Assembly: GCA_965279705.1 (NCBI GenBank)
Contig: OZ257257.1
Location: 2,170,001-2,234,000 of the forward strand
DNA: 64,000 bases
Reading direction: 5' to 3'
Source: Stagnimonas sp965279705
GTDB lineage: Bacteria > Pseudomonadota > Gammaproteobacteria > Nevskiales > Nevskiaceae
Positions within the stretch are counted from its first letter, which is position 1. Each line of letters opens with the position of its first letter. Shown one piece after another: positions 16,338 through 24,217 of the stretch. The notes beneath the pieces are model-generated. The model was not told the origin of the DNA and made no database searches. It saw only the letters and a list, made by a program, of their open reading frames with translations. A program made the position numbers and the translations under genes.

Positions 16338-17339
16338 TCAGGCCGGGATGAAACCCAGCACGTCATACACGTGCTTCAAGGTGGCATCGGCTTTAGCACT
16401 TGCGCGCTCGGCGCCATCACGCAGCACGCGGCGCAGGCCTTCGGTATCGGCGCGGATGTCGGCGTAGCGATCTTGCACGGGCTTGAGACAGGCGATCACG
16501 GCATCGGCGACTTCGCCCTTGAGATGGCCGTAGCCTTTGCCGGTGAAGCGCTCTTCAAGCGTGGCAAACGACTCGCCGCTGATGGCGGAAAGAATCGACA
16601 GCAGGTTGCTCACGCCGGGCTTGGCAGCAATGTCATGCCGGATAACGCCGTCCATGTCGGTCACCGCGCGTTTGAGTTTGCGGGTGATAACGTCGGGGCT
16701 GTCCAACAGGTAGATGGCATCGGTTTCGGCATCGCCGGACTTACTCATTTTTGCAGTCGGGTCCTGCAAGCCCATGATGCGCGCGCCCACGGGCGGGATC
16801 ATCGGCTCGGGGATGGTGAACACCGGGCCGTAGACGCCGTTGAAGCGCGTCGCGACATCGCGGGTCAGTTCCAAGTGCTGCTTCTGGTCGTCGCCCACCG
16901 GCACTTGGCTGGCCTGATACAGCAGGATATCGGCCGCCATCAGTACGGGATAGATGAAAAGCCCCGCATTGATGTTGTCAGCATTCTTCAGCGATTTGTC
17001 CTTGAACTGCGTCATGCGGCTCAGCTCGCCGAACTGCGTGTAGCAGTTGAGCACCCAGCCGAGTTGCGCGTGCGCCTTCACATGGCTCTGCACGAACAGC
17101 ACGTTCTTGGCCGGGTCCAGTCCGCAGGCGATGTAGAGGGCTAGAAATTCATAGGCGCGATCGAGCAGCACCTTGGGGTCTTGCCGCGCGGTGATCGCGT
17201 GCAGGTCCACCATCATGTAGTGGCAGTCGTAGGTGTCGCTGAGCGCCACCCAGTTCTTGAGAGCGCCGAGCCAGTTGCCGATGGTGAGCTTGCCGCTAGG
17301 CTGGATGCCGGAGAGGACGACGGGTTTTGCAGGAACCAT
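16338..17339 (-). CDS. trpS: Tryptophanyl-tRNA synthetase
   Basis: A class Ic aminoacyl-tRNA synthetase charging tRNA-Trp. The 333-residue protein has the N-terminal SGIQPSGKLTIGNWLGALK with the HIGH-like TIGN, the AKMSKSGD (KMSKS) loop near residue 200, and the usual mid-domain VPVGDDQKQHLELTRD. Length is normal for the family. The start ATG at 17339 is 2 bases after the stop of the upstream metalloprotease gene, so the two genes are coupled. The cluster of trpS, a site-2-type protease and a YciO/Sua5 protein is one I associate with betaproteobacteria. Confidence 0.96.
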   Translation of the reverse strand: MVPAKPVVLSGIQPSGKLTIGNWLGALKNWVALSDTYDCHYMMVDLHAITARQDPKVLLDRAYEFLALYIACGLDPAKNVLFVQSHVKAHAQLGWVLNCYTQFGELSRMTQFKDKSLKNADNINAGLFIYPVLMAADILLYQASQVPVGDDQKQHLELTRDVATRFNGVYGPVFTIPEPMIPPVGARIMGLQDPTAKMSKSGDAETDAIYLLDSPDVITRKLKRAVTDMDGVIRHDIAAKPGVSNLLSILSAISGESFATLEERFTGKGYGHLKGEVADAVIACLKPVQDRYADIRADTEGLRRVLRDGAERASAKADATLKHVYDVLGFIPA

Positions 17340-17341
17340 GA

Positions 17342-18001
17342 CTAGCCTTGAATGCCGAACAGACCGAGCACGCCGGCCTGGCTGAGACCCACCAGTGGGC
17401 CGAGGATTTTGCTGAGCACACCCGTGAACATCAGCACGATGAGAATGACCATGCCGTAGGGCTCGATCTTGCTGAGCGCTATGGCCTGCTTCATCGGCAG
17501 CAGGCCAACCGCCACGCGGCCCCCATCGAGCGGCGGCATGGGCAGCAGGTTGAGCACCATCAGGATGAGGTTGATGGAAATGCCGGCGATGCCCATCTGC
17601 GCAAGGCCGAGCCAGAGACCTTCTTCATGCGGCTGGCCCAGAGAAATCTTGAGCAAAAGCGCCCAGCCGATGGCCATGAGCAGATTGACCGCAGGCCCGG
17701 CGATGGCGACCAGCGCCATGTCTTTCTTGGGATTCCTGAGGTTGCGATAGTCCACCGGCACCGGCTTGGCCCAGCCGAACAGAAAGCCGCCGAGCAGCAG
17801 CAACACCCCCGGCACCAGAATCGTGCCCACCAGGTCGATGTGCTTCAGCGGGTTGAGCGACAGCCGCCCCTGCTGCGCGGCGGTGTTGTCACCCAGGTAG
17901 CGCGCAACCCAGCCGTGCGCGACTTCGTGCAGCGTGATGGCGAACAGCACAGGCAGGGCCCAGATGGCAAGCTTCTGGACGATTTCGTTGAGATCAGGCA
18001 T
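17342..18001 (-). CDS. Site-2 protease family (M50) membrane metalloprotease
   Basis: A 219-residue intramembrane zinc metalloprotease of the M50 type, without a PDZ domain. The first TM helix holds the zinc motif TLHEVAHGW near residue 24; a later helix has the GPAVNLLMA segment and LNLLPMPPLDGGR supplies the third ligand. At least five hydrophobic segments are visible. Its substrate is unknown. A perfect TATAAT on the minus strand ends 6 bases before the ATG, suggesting its own promoter and a leaderless message. trpS follows after 2 bases. Confidence 0.88.
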   Translation of the reverse strand: MPDLNEIVQKLAIWALPVLFAITLHEVAHGWVARYLGDNTAAQQGRLSLNPLKHIDLVGTILVPGVLLLLGGFLFGWAKPVPVDYRNLRNPKKDMALVAIAGPAVNLLMAIGWALLLKISLGQPHEEGLWLGLAQMGIAGISINLILMVLNLLPMPPLDGGRVAVGLLPMKQAIALSKIEPYGMVILIVLMFTGVLSKILGPLVGLSQAGVLGLFGIQG

Positions 18002-18007
18002 CCGGCG

Positions 18008-18013
18008 ATTATA
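18008..18013 (-). promoter_or_regulatory. TATAAT -10 box upstream of the M50 protease gene
   Basis: Perfect consensus TATAAT on the minus strand, with 6 bases between it and the ATG at 18001. Transcription would start at or within a few bases of the start codon, implying a leaderless mRNA. The -35 region is weak. Confidence 0.45.
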
Positions 18014-18028
18014 CGACTCGGCCTGCGA

Positions 18029-18655
18029 TCAAAGCCCCAGCATGGAGACGTCGCCCTTGCCCTGACGCACCAGCAGGGGCGCATCGCCAGACAAATCGAG
18101 CACAGTAGTGGGCAGCGTGCCGCAGTCGCCCGCATCCAGCACCAGATCGACACTGTGGCGCAGCGCGTGCTCGGCATCGGCGGGCAGGCTCACCGGTTCG
18201 TCCTCGCCAGGGAACTGCAAGGTGCAGGAGATTAGGGGCTCATTGAGTATTTCGAGCAGCGACTGCGCCACGCCATGTTCGGGGATGCGAATGCCGATGG
18301 TCTTGCGCTTCTCATGGCTCAGCCGTTTCGGCAGCTCTTTGGAGGCGGTGAGGATGAAGGTATAAGGGCCCGGCGTGAGCTGCTTGAGCAGGCGGAACTG
18401 CCAGTTGTCGACCTTGGCATAACGCGCAATCTCGGAGAGATCGCGGCAGACCAGCGTGAACTGGTGATGCTTGTCGAAATCGCGGATGCGCCGCAGCCGC
18501 TCAGCCGCATCGCGGTCGTCCAGGCGGCATCCCAGCGCATAGCAGCTGTCGGTTGGGTAGGCGATGACACCGCCACTGCGCACGACCTCGGCCGCCTGTT
18601 GCAGGAAGCGCTTTTGCGGCGTGATGGGATGCAGTTCGATGAAGTCGGCGGCCAT
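18029..18655 (-). CDS. L-threonylcarbamoyladenylate synthase-like (Sua5/YciO/YrdC family)
   Basis: A 208-residue YrdC-fold protein. The family includes TsaC/Sua5, which makes threonylcarbamoyl-AMP for the t6A modification of tRNA, and the paralogue YciO. Signatures are GGVIAYPTDSCYALGC near residue 30, RIRDFDKHHQFTLVCRDLSE and PGPYTFILTASKELPKRL. The DKHHQFTL wording and length resemble the YciO subgroup, so its exact activity is not certain; a separate TsaC may exist elsewhere. It sits 27 bases upstream of the M50 protease gene and is divergent from yciB. Confidence 0.85.
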   Translation of the reverse strand: MAADFIELHPITPQKRFLQQAAEVVRSGGVIAYPTDSCYALGCRLDDRDAAERLRRIRDFDKHHQFTLVCRDLSEIARYAKVDNWQFRLLKQLTPGPYTFILTASKELPKRLSHEKRKTIGIRIPEHGVAQSLLEILNEPLISCTLQFPGEDEPVSLPADAEHALRHSVDLVLDAGDCGTLPTTVLDLSGDAPLLVRQGKGDVSMLGL

Positions 18656-18689
18656 CGCACATTGTAGTGGGATCAGCCGCGCGCACTCC

Positions 18690-18695
18690 TATAAT
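18690..18695 (+). promoter_or_regulatory. TATAAT -10 box upstream of yciB
   Basis: Perfect TATAAT on the plus strand with 7 bases to the yciB ATG at 18703. As with the M50 gene, this spacing places the transcription start at about the start codon. No ribosome site is seen between. Confidence 0.45.
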
Positions 18696-18702
18696 CCGCG
18701 CC

Positions 18703-19248
18703 ATGAAAACTCTGCTCGACCTCTTGCCCGTCATCGCCTTTGGTGCCGCCTATTACTTCGGCGGCATCTACGCCGCCACCATCGCCATCGTCGTCGCACT
18801 GGTGGTCACCGTGCTCGGTTTCAAGCTGCTGGATGGCCGCTGGCACAAGGCACATCTCATTGCACTGGTGGTCTCGGCAGTGCTTGGTGGGGTCACCCTC
18901 GCCTTGCACGACCCGGCTTTCATCAAGCTCAAGCCGAGCATCGTCTACGGCATCTTTGCTATCGCCCTGCTCGGCTCGCACTTCGTTGGCGACAAGGTGC
19001 TGCTGCAACGCCTGCCGCAAAAGATGCTGGTGATGCCGGATGCACTGTGGAAACGCGTCAACCTTGCCTGGGCCTTTTTCTTCGTGTTCTGCGCCGTGCT
19101 CAACTATGTAGTGGCGCACCAGTTCGAAGAGGCGCTGTGGGTCAAGCTCAAGCTGTTCGGCTTCAGCGCCTTGATGCTCGTCTTCATGCTCGCGCATCTG
19201 CCCTTCGTGAACCGCTACCTCGTGCAGCCGGATAGCGAAGCCAAGTAA
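18703..19248 (+). CDS. yciB: Inner-membrane septation protein YciB (IspZ)
   Basis: A 181-residue polytopic inner-membrane protein of the YciB/IspZ family, linked in other bacteria to septation and cell-envelope integrity. The start MKTLLDLLPVIAFGAAYYFGG is typical, and five hydrophobic helices can be counted. The conserved QRLPQKMLVMPDALWKRVN segment lies near residue 105. I chose the ATG at 18703; an upstream in-frame start at 18667 lies before the -10 box and would read through the promoter. bolA follows 28 bases later, a frequent pairing. Confidence 0.93.
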   Translation: MKTLLDLLPVIAFGAAYYFGGIYAATIAIVVALVVTVLGFKLLDGRWHKAHLIALVVSAVLGGVTLALHDPAFIKLKPSIVYGIFAIALLGSHFVGDKVLLQRLPQKMLVMPDALWKRVNLAWAFFFVFCAVLNYVVAHQFEEALWVKLKLFGFSALMLVFMLAHLPFVNRYLVQPDSEAK

Positions 19249-19276
19249 TGCGCGCGCTCATTAAGGCATTACGCAC

Positions 19277-19534
19277 GTGACGCGGATGCAGAAGATTCAC
19301 GCGGCACTGGCTGCCTCTTTTGCAGATGCCGCCATCACGGTGGAAGACGAAAGCCATCTGCACGCCGGCCATGCCGGTGCTGCGACTGGACGCGGGCACT
19401 TCAAAGTGCGGATCATCTCCTCTGCCTTCGCAGGCATGCCGCTGCTGGCTCGCCATCGCGCGGTGTATGCCGCCGTGGATGCCTTGCTGCAAACCGATAT
19501 CCACGCGTTGACGATCGACGCTCAGCCACTCTGA
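19277..19534 (+). CDS. BolA family protein
   Basis: An 85-residue class II KH-like protein of the BolA family, which acts with monothiol glutaredoxins in Fe-S trafficking and influences cell shape and stress responses. The conserved SHLHAGHAGA (with the His ligand region), GHFKVRIISSAF and LARHRAVYAAV are visible. The GTG at 19277 or an ATG at 19286 (MQKIHAALAASF) could start translation; the second is more family-like. It follows yciB and ends at a strong terminator. Confidence 0.92.
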   Translation: MTRMQKIHAALAASFADAAITVEDESHLHAGHAGAATGRGHFKVRIISSAFAGMPLLARHRAVYAAVDALLQTDIHALTIDAQPL

Positions 19535-19554
19535 GCTAGCGCGTCGCTACAACT

Positions 19555-19584
19555 AAAAAACCCCATCTTTTTAGATGGGGTTTT
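19555..19584. terminator. Bidirectional terminator between bolA and lon
   Basis: Stem CCCCATCT/AGATGGGG with a TTTT loop, preceded by A6 and followed by T4. It separates the convergent bolA and lon genes and should act on both strands. Confidence 0.92.
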
Positions 19585-19617
19585 GCCAGAGCTTCAGGCG
19601 GTGCAGGCAGAAAAACT

Positions 19618-22005
19618 TCAGTGCGCGCGCGGACTTTCATCCGTCGTTGCGGCCGCCACAACGGGCGGCGCATCAACACGAGGTTCCGGCAATCGTTCCA
19701 ACGCCGTCTTCAGCACCTCTTCGATCCAGCGCACCGGAATGATGTTCAGCGTGCCCTTGATGTTGTCGGGGATATCCGCCAGATCCTTCACGTTCTCGTG
19801 CGGGATGATGACTGTCTTGATGCCACCGCGTTGCGCGGCAAGCATCTTCTCTTTCAGGCCACCGATCGGCAGCACTTCACCGCGAAGCGTGATCTCGCCC
19901 GTCATCGCCACATCGGCGCGGATGGGGATACCGGTTAGCGCCGACACCATCACTGTGCACATCGCGATACCGGCAGAAGGGCCATCTTTGGGGGTCGCAC
20001 CTTCTGGCACATGCACGTGCACATCGTGTTTTTCGTTGAATGCTGCATCAAGCCCGAGCACCTTCGCACGTGAACGGACGACGGTATAGGCCGCCTTGAT
20101 GGACTCCTGCATCACATTGCCCAGCGAGCCGGTTTGCGTTACCACGCCCTTGCCCGGCGACAGTGCCGCTTCGATGGACAGCAGTTCACCGCCCACTTCG
20201 GTCCATGCCAAGCCAGTAACCTGGCCGACCTGATTCTTTTCTTCCGCAAGGCCGTAACGGAAGCGCTGAACGCCAAGGTACTGATCAACGTTTTCAGCGG
20301 TGACCTTGACCTGCTTGAGTTCGGGATGCGTCAGCAACTGCTTGACGACCTTGCGCGCAATCTTGCTGACTTCACGCTCCAGGTTTCTCACGCCGGCTTC
20401 GCGCGTGTAGTGACGGATCATCGCCATGATCGCGTCGTCTGAAATCTCCAGTTCACCGCTCTTCACGCCGTTGTTCTTCAGCTGCTTGGGCGTCAGATAT
20501 TTCTTGGTGATGTTGAGCTTCTCGTCCTCGGTGTAGCCGGGCAGGCGAATCACTTCCATGCGATCAAGCAAGGGGCCGGGGATGTTGAGCGTGTTGGCGG
20601 TGCAGACGAACATCACATCCGAAAGATCGACTTCGACTTCAAGATAGTGATCCTGAAAAGTCGAGTTCTGCTCCGGGTCGAGCACCTCCAGCAATGCCGC
20701 GGAGGGATCACCACGAGAGTCGTTGCTCATCTTGTCGATTTCGTCCAAGAGGAACAGCGGGTTTTTGACTTTCACCTTCGCAAGGTTCTGCACCAGCTTG
20801 CCGGGCATGGAGCCGATGTACGTGCGGCGGTGCCCACGAATCTCCGCTTCGTCGCGCACGCCGCCGAGCGACATCCGCACGAACTTGCGGTTCAGCGCCT
20901 CGGCAATCGACCGACCGAGCGAGGTCTTGCCCACGCCGGGCGGGCCAACAAGGCACAAGATCGGGCCGTTGAGCTTCTTGACGCGTGCTTGAACCGCGAG
21001 GTGTTCAACGATGCGCTCCTTCACCTTTTCGAGACCGTAGTGGTCTTCGTCCAGCTTGGCTTGCGCAAGGTCGAGGTCGATACGGGTCTTGGTGCGGGCC
21101 TTCCACGGCACCTGCGTCAGCCAGTCGAGATAGTTGCGCACCACGGTGGCTTCGGCGGACATCGCCGGCATCATCTTCAGCTTGTTGAACTCGTGGCGTG
21201 CCTTGTCCTTGGCGGCTTTCGGCATGCCGGATTTTTCAATTTTCTTGGCCAGCTCTTCCTGCTCGTTGGGCGCATCTTCGTTCTCGCCCAATTCCTTTTG
21301 AATGGCCTTCATCTGCTCATTCAAGTAGTACTCGCGCTGGTTCTTCTCCATCTGCTGCTTGACGCGGCCGCGGATCTTTTTCTCAATCTGCAGGACGTCG
21401 ATCTCGCCTTCCATCTGGGCCAGCACCAGCTCCAGGCGTGTTTTGGCGTCAGCCGCCTCCAGCACTTTTTGCTTGTCTTCCAGCTTCAGCGACAGGTGCG
21501 CTGCGATGGTGTCTGCGAGGCGACCGGCCGCATCCATCGCCGTCAGCGAGGGCAGCAGTTCGGCAGGCACTTTCTTGTTGAGCTTTGCGTACTGCTCGAA
21601 GGTGGAAACCGCGGAGCGCATCAGGGCATCAATCTCATGCTCGTTGATGCTGCTCTCGGGCTCTGAAAGTGGCTCGAAGCTGGCGACCAGGTGATCGCCC
21701 GGTTCAGTGACCTTGATGACCTCGGCGCGCTGCCCACCCTCAACCAGAACCTTTACGGTGCCGTCGGGCAAACGCAGCATTTGCAGGATGCTGGCGAGCG
21801 TGCCGACGCTGTAGAGATCATCAACACCAGGCTCATCGGTGTCTGCCGATTTCTGGGCGATCAGCAGAATGCGCTTGTCATCCTGCATGGCTGCCGTCAG
21901 AGCGCGTACCGATTTTTCGCGCCCGACAAACAAGGGGATTGCCATGTGCGGATACACCACGACATCACGCAGTGGCAGAACAGGGGCAATGTTGGAGTGG
22001 CTCAT
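19618..22005 (-). CDS. lon: ATP-dependent protease Lon
   Basis: Lon is a homohexameric AAA+ serine-lysine protease that degrades damaged and regulatory proteins. The 795-residue protein has the N-terminal LON substrate domain (VLPLRDVVVYPHMAIPLFVG) and a central coiled-coil region. The Walker A is GPPGVGKTSLGRS and the Walker B is FLLDEIDKM. The protease domain has S677 in DGPSAG and K720 in GGLKEK as the catalytic dyad. Length and order are normal. It is downstream of clpX with a terminator between, so it probably has its own promoter, as for the heat-shock regulated lon of other proteobacteria. Confidence 0.97.
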   Translation of the reverse strand: MSHSNIAPVLPLRDVVVYPHMAIPLFVGREKSVRALTAAMQDDKRILLIAQKSADTDEPGVDDLYSVGTLASILQMLRLPDGTVKVLVEGGQRAEVIKVTEPGDHLVASFEPLSEPESSINEHEIDALMRSAVSTFEQYAKLNKKVPAELLPSLTAMDAAGRLADTIAAHLSLKLEDKQKVLEAADAKTRLELVLAQMEGEIDVLQIEKKIRGRVKQQMEKNQREYYLNEQMKAIQKELGENEDAPNEQEELAKKIEKSGMPKAAKDKARHEFNKLKMMPAMSAEATVVRNYLDWLTQVPWKARTKTRIDLDLAQAKLDEDHYGLEKVKERIVEHLAVQARVKKLNGPILCLVGPPGVGKTSLGRSIAEALNRKFVRMSLGGVRDEAEIRGHRRTYIGSMPGKLVQNLAKVKVKNPLFLLDEIDKMSNDSRGDPSAALLEVLDPEQNSTFQDHYLEVEVDLSDVMFVCTANTLNIPGPLLDRMEVIRLPGYTEDEKLNITKKYLTPKQLKNNGVKSGELEISDDAIMAMIRHYTREAGVRNLEREVSKIARKVVKQLLTHPELKQVKVTAENVDQYLGVQRFRYGLAEEKNQVGQVTGLAWTEVGGELLSIEAALSPGKGVVTQTGSLGNVMQESIKAAYTVVRSRAKVLGLDAAFNEKHDVHVHVPEGATPKDGPSAGIAMCTVMVSALTGIPIRADVAMTGEITLRGEVLPIGGLKEKMLAAQRGGIKTVIIPHENVKDLADIPDNIKGTLNIIPVRWIEEVLKTALERLPEPRVDAPPVVAAATTDESPRAH

Positions 22006-22113
22006 AGGGGTTTCCAGTATTCGATTCGATTATGCCGAACAGCTTATGGATTGCGACGATTGGGTTTCATTCAAGGCGGGGCATCGCACAACTAAAGAGA
22101 GATGCCCTTAAAC

Positions 22114-22138
22114 AAAAACCCCGCGGTGGCGGGGTTTT
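22114..22138 (-). terminator. Terminator downstream of clpX
   Basis: Minus-strand stem CCCCGC/GCGGGG with a 4-base loop, flanked by AAAA on entry and TTTTTG after it. It lies 10 bases past the clpX stop and separates clpX from lon. Confidence 0.88.
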
Positions 22139-22147
22139 GCGAAGTCA

Positions 22148-23416
22148 TCAAGCAGACTGCTTTGCAACGACTTCCTTGTTCTCGTAAAGGATGATCGGTT
22201 TGGAGTCGCCCTTGGCGACGGCCTCATCGATGACCACCTTGCTGACGTTCTGCATCGACGGCAAATCGTACATGGTGTCGAGCAATATCTTTTCGAGAAT
22301 GGTGCGCAAGCCGCGCGCACCGGTCTTGCGTTCGCGCGCGCGCTTAGCAATGGCCATCAAGGCATCTTCGCGGAACTCCAGATTCACACCTTCCATCTGG
22401 AACAGCTTTTGATACTGCTTAACCAGCGCGTTCTTGGGGTCACGCAGAATCGCAATCAAGGCGCGCTCATCCAACTCGTCCAGCACGGCGGCAACCGGCA
22501 AACGGCCGATGAACTCGGGGATCAGGCCGAAGCGCACCAGATCATCCGGCTCCAGCGACTTGAGCGTGTCGTTGAGGGCCTTCGAATCGGATTTGGATTT
22601 GACCTCGGCACCGAAACCGATGCCGCCCTTGTCCAGACGCTGGTGAATGACTCGATCCAGACCCGAGAACGCACCACCACAAATAAACAGAATGTTTGCG
22701 GTGTTGACCTGCAAAAACTCCTGCTGCGGATGCTTACGGCCACCTTGCGGGGGCACTTGGGCAATCGTGCCTTCGATGAGCTTCAGCAAAGCCTGCTGCA
22801 CGCCTTCACCCGAAACATCGCGAGTGATCGACGGGTTTTCGGACTTGCGAGCAATCTTGTCGATCTCGTCGATGTAGACGATGCCGCGCTGCGCCTTCTC
22901 GACGTCGTATTCGCACTTCTGAAGCAGTCGAGAAATGATGTTCTCGACATCTTCGCCGACATAACCTGCTTCCGTCAGCGTGGTGGCATCGGCAATGGCG
23001 AACGGCACATCGAGCAGACGGGCAAGTGTTTCGGCCAGCAGCGTCTTGCCGGAGCCGGTCGGGCCGATCAGCAGGATATTGGACTTGGCAAGCTCGACGT
23101 CGGTCGTCGCCTGGCCCTTGGTGGAGAGGCGCTTGTAGTGGTTGTAGACCGCAACCGAGAGCACTTTCTTGGCTTGCTCCTGGCCAATGACGTACTCGTC
23201 GAGCACCGCACGGATTTCAGTCGGTTTCGGCAGGCCCTTGATCTGCGGCTTGGCGTGCACTTCTTCACGAATGATGTCGTTGCAGAGGTCCACGCACTCG
23301 TCACAGATATAGACCGACGGGCCTGCAATGAGCTTGCGCACTTCGTGCTCGGACTTGCCGCAGAAAGAGCAATAAAGCACTCGCCCGTTATTGGTACCAC
23401 GCGCATCTGCACTCAT
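22148..23416 (-). CDS. clpX: ClpXP protease ATPase subunit ClpX
   Basis: ClpX is the hexameric AAA+ unfoldase of the ClpXP protease. The 422-residue protein has the N-terminal C4 zinc-binding domain (CSFCGKSEHEVRKL...CDECVDLC), Walker A GPTGSGKTLLAETLA near residue 122, Walker B IVYIDEIDKIAR, and the ClpP-docking IGF-type loop region. It lies 104 bases downstream of clpP, with a credible promoter in the gap, so it can be expressed with or apart from clpP. The C-terminal ENKEVVAKQSA tail is ordinary. Confidence 0.97.
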   Translation of the reverse strand: MSADARGTNNGRVLYCSFCGKSEHEVRKLIAGPSVYICDECVDLCNDIIREEVHAKPQIKGLPKPTEIRAVLDEYVIGQEQAKKVLSVAVYNHYKRLSTKGQATTDVELAKSNILLIGPTGSGKTLLAETLARLLDVPFAIADATTLTEAGYVGEDVENIISRLLQKCEYDVEKAQRGIVYIDEIDKIARKSENPSITRDVSGEGVQQALLKLIEGTIAQVPPQGGRKHPQQEFLQVNTANILFICGGAFSGLDRVIHQRLDKGGIGFGAEVKSKSDSKALNDTLKSLEPDDLVRFGLIPEFIGRLPVAAVLDELDERALIAILRDPKNALVKQYQKLFQMEGVNLEFREDALMAIAKRARERKTGARGLRTILEKILLDTMYDLPSMQNVSKVVIDEAVAKGDSKPIILYENKEVVAKQSA

Positions 23417-23451
23417 TGAACGTCCTTTACTCCTGCTCCCACACTAACCGC

Positions 23452-23479
23452 GTTATAGCACGCAGTCACGGCACTGCAA
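23452..23479 (-). promoter_or_regulatory. Predicted sigma-70 promoter for clpX
   Basis: On the minus strand TTGCAG (23474-23479) and TATAAC (23452-23457) are separated by 16 bases, about 36 bases before the clpX ATG. This would allow clpX expression independent of clpP. Confidence 0.45.
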
Positions 23480-23520
23480 ACCAACTGTCGCGGTCCTGCA
23501 ATTACTGTGCGCACCCGGCT

Positions 23521-24141
23521 TTAGACCGTTGCCGTCGCGGCGGTGCGGGTCGCAATCACGGAGTCGATCAGGCCATACTCTTTTGCCTCGGGCGAGGACA
23601 TGAAGCGGTCACGCTCCATGTCGCGCTCGATGCGCTCCAGCGGCTGGCCGGTGAACTCGGCATACAGGCCATTGAGCTGCTCACGCATCTTCAGGATTTC
23701 ACGCGCCTGGATCTCGATATCCGTCGCCTGACCCTGTGCGCCACCCGAAGGCTGGTGGATCATCACGCGCGAATGCGGCAGCGCAAAACGCTTGCCCTTG
23801 GCACCCGCCGCCAGCAGGAATGAGCCCATGCTGCAGGCCTGGCCGATGCAAAGCGTAGACACATCCGGCTTGATGAAGCGCATGGTGTCGAATATGGCCA
23901 TGCCGCTGGTAATCACACCGCCGGGTGAGTTGATGTAGAGGCTGATGTCCTTGTCAGGATTTTCAGATTCGAGGAACAGCAGCTGGGCAACCACCAGGTT
24001 GGAGACGAAATCATCAATCGGGCCGACCAGAAAAATCACGCGCTCTTTCAGCAGGCGCGAAAAAATATCGAATGCACGTTCGCCACGGGCGGTCTGTTCC
24101 ACCACCATCGGTACGAGATTGGATTGCGGCTGAAAGTTCAT
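23521..24141 (-). CDS. clpP: ATP-dependent Clp protease proteolytic subunit ClpP
   Basis: ClpP forms the tetradecameric serine-protease barrel that works with ClpX or ClpA. The 206-residue protein keeps the catalytic triad: S104 in IGQACSMGSFLL, H129 in VMIHQPSGG and D174 in IERDMERDRF. The nucleophile region reads ACSMGS where ASMGA is commoner, a minor variation. The N terminus is the processed type (NLVPMVVEQTARGERAFDI). The order tig-clpP-clpX-lon is conserved in proteobacteria. Confidence 0.97.
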   Translation of the reverse strand: MNFQPQSNLVPMVVEQTARGERAFDIFSRLLKERVIFLVGPIDDFVSNLVVAQLLFLESENPDKDISLYINSPGGVITSGMAIFDTMRFIKPDVSTLCIGQACSMGSFLLAAGAKGKRFALPHSRVMIHQPSGGAQGQATDIEIQAREILKMREQLNGLYAEFTGQPLERIERDMERDRFMSSPEAKEYGLIDSVIATRTAATATV

Positions 24142-24168
24142 GGAATCCCTTGAGTTCTTAAAACAGGA

Positions 24169-24199
24169 AAGGCGACCGTGCGTAACGCCCGGTCGCCTT
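24169..24199 (-). terminator. Hairpin between tig and clpP, possible weak terminator
   Basis: A 10-bp perfect stem AAGGCGACCG/CGGTCGCCTT with an 11-base loop. On the minus strand it is followed by TTCCTGTTTT, a broken U-tract, so it may only partly stop transcription from tig into clpP. Confidence 0.6.
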
Positions 24200-24217
24200 G
24201 CGATTACGTCGTAGCTC

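Noticed and set aside
22020..22090. Possible sigma-32 promoter for lon (CTTGAA ... CCATAA)
   Set aside because: The spacing is longer than the heat-shock consensus and only part of the -10 matches, so it was left out of the features.
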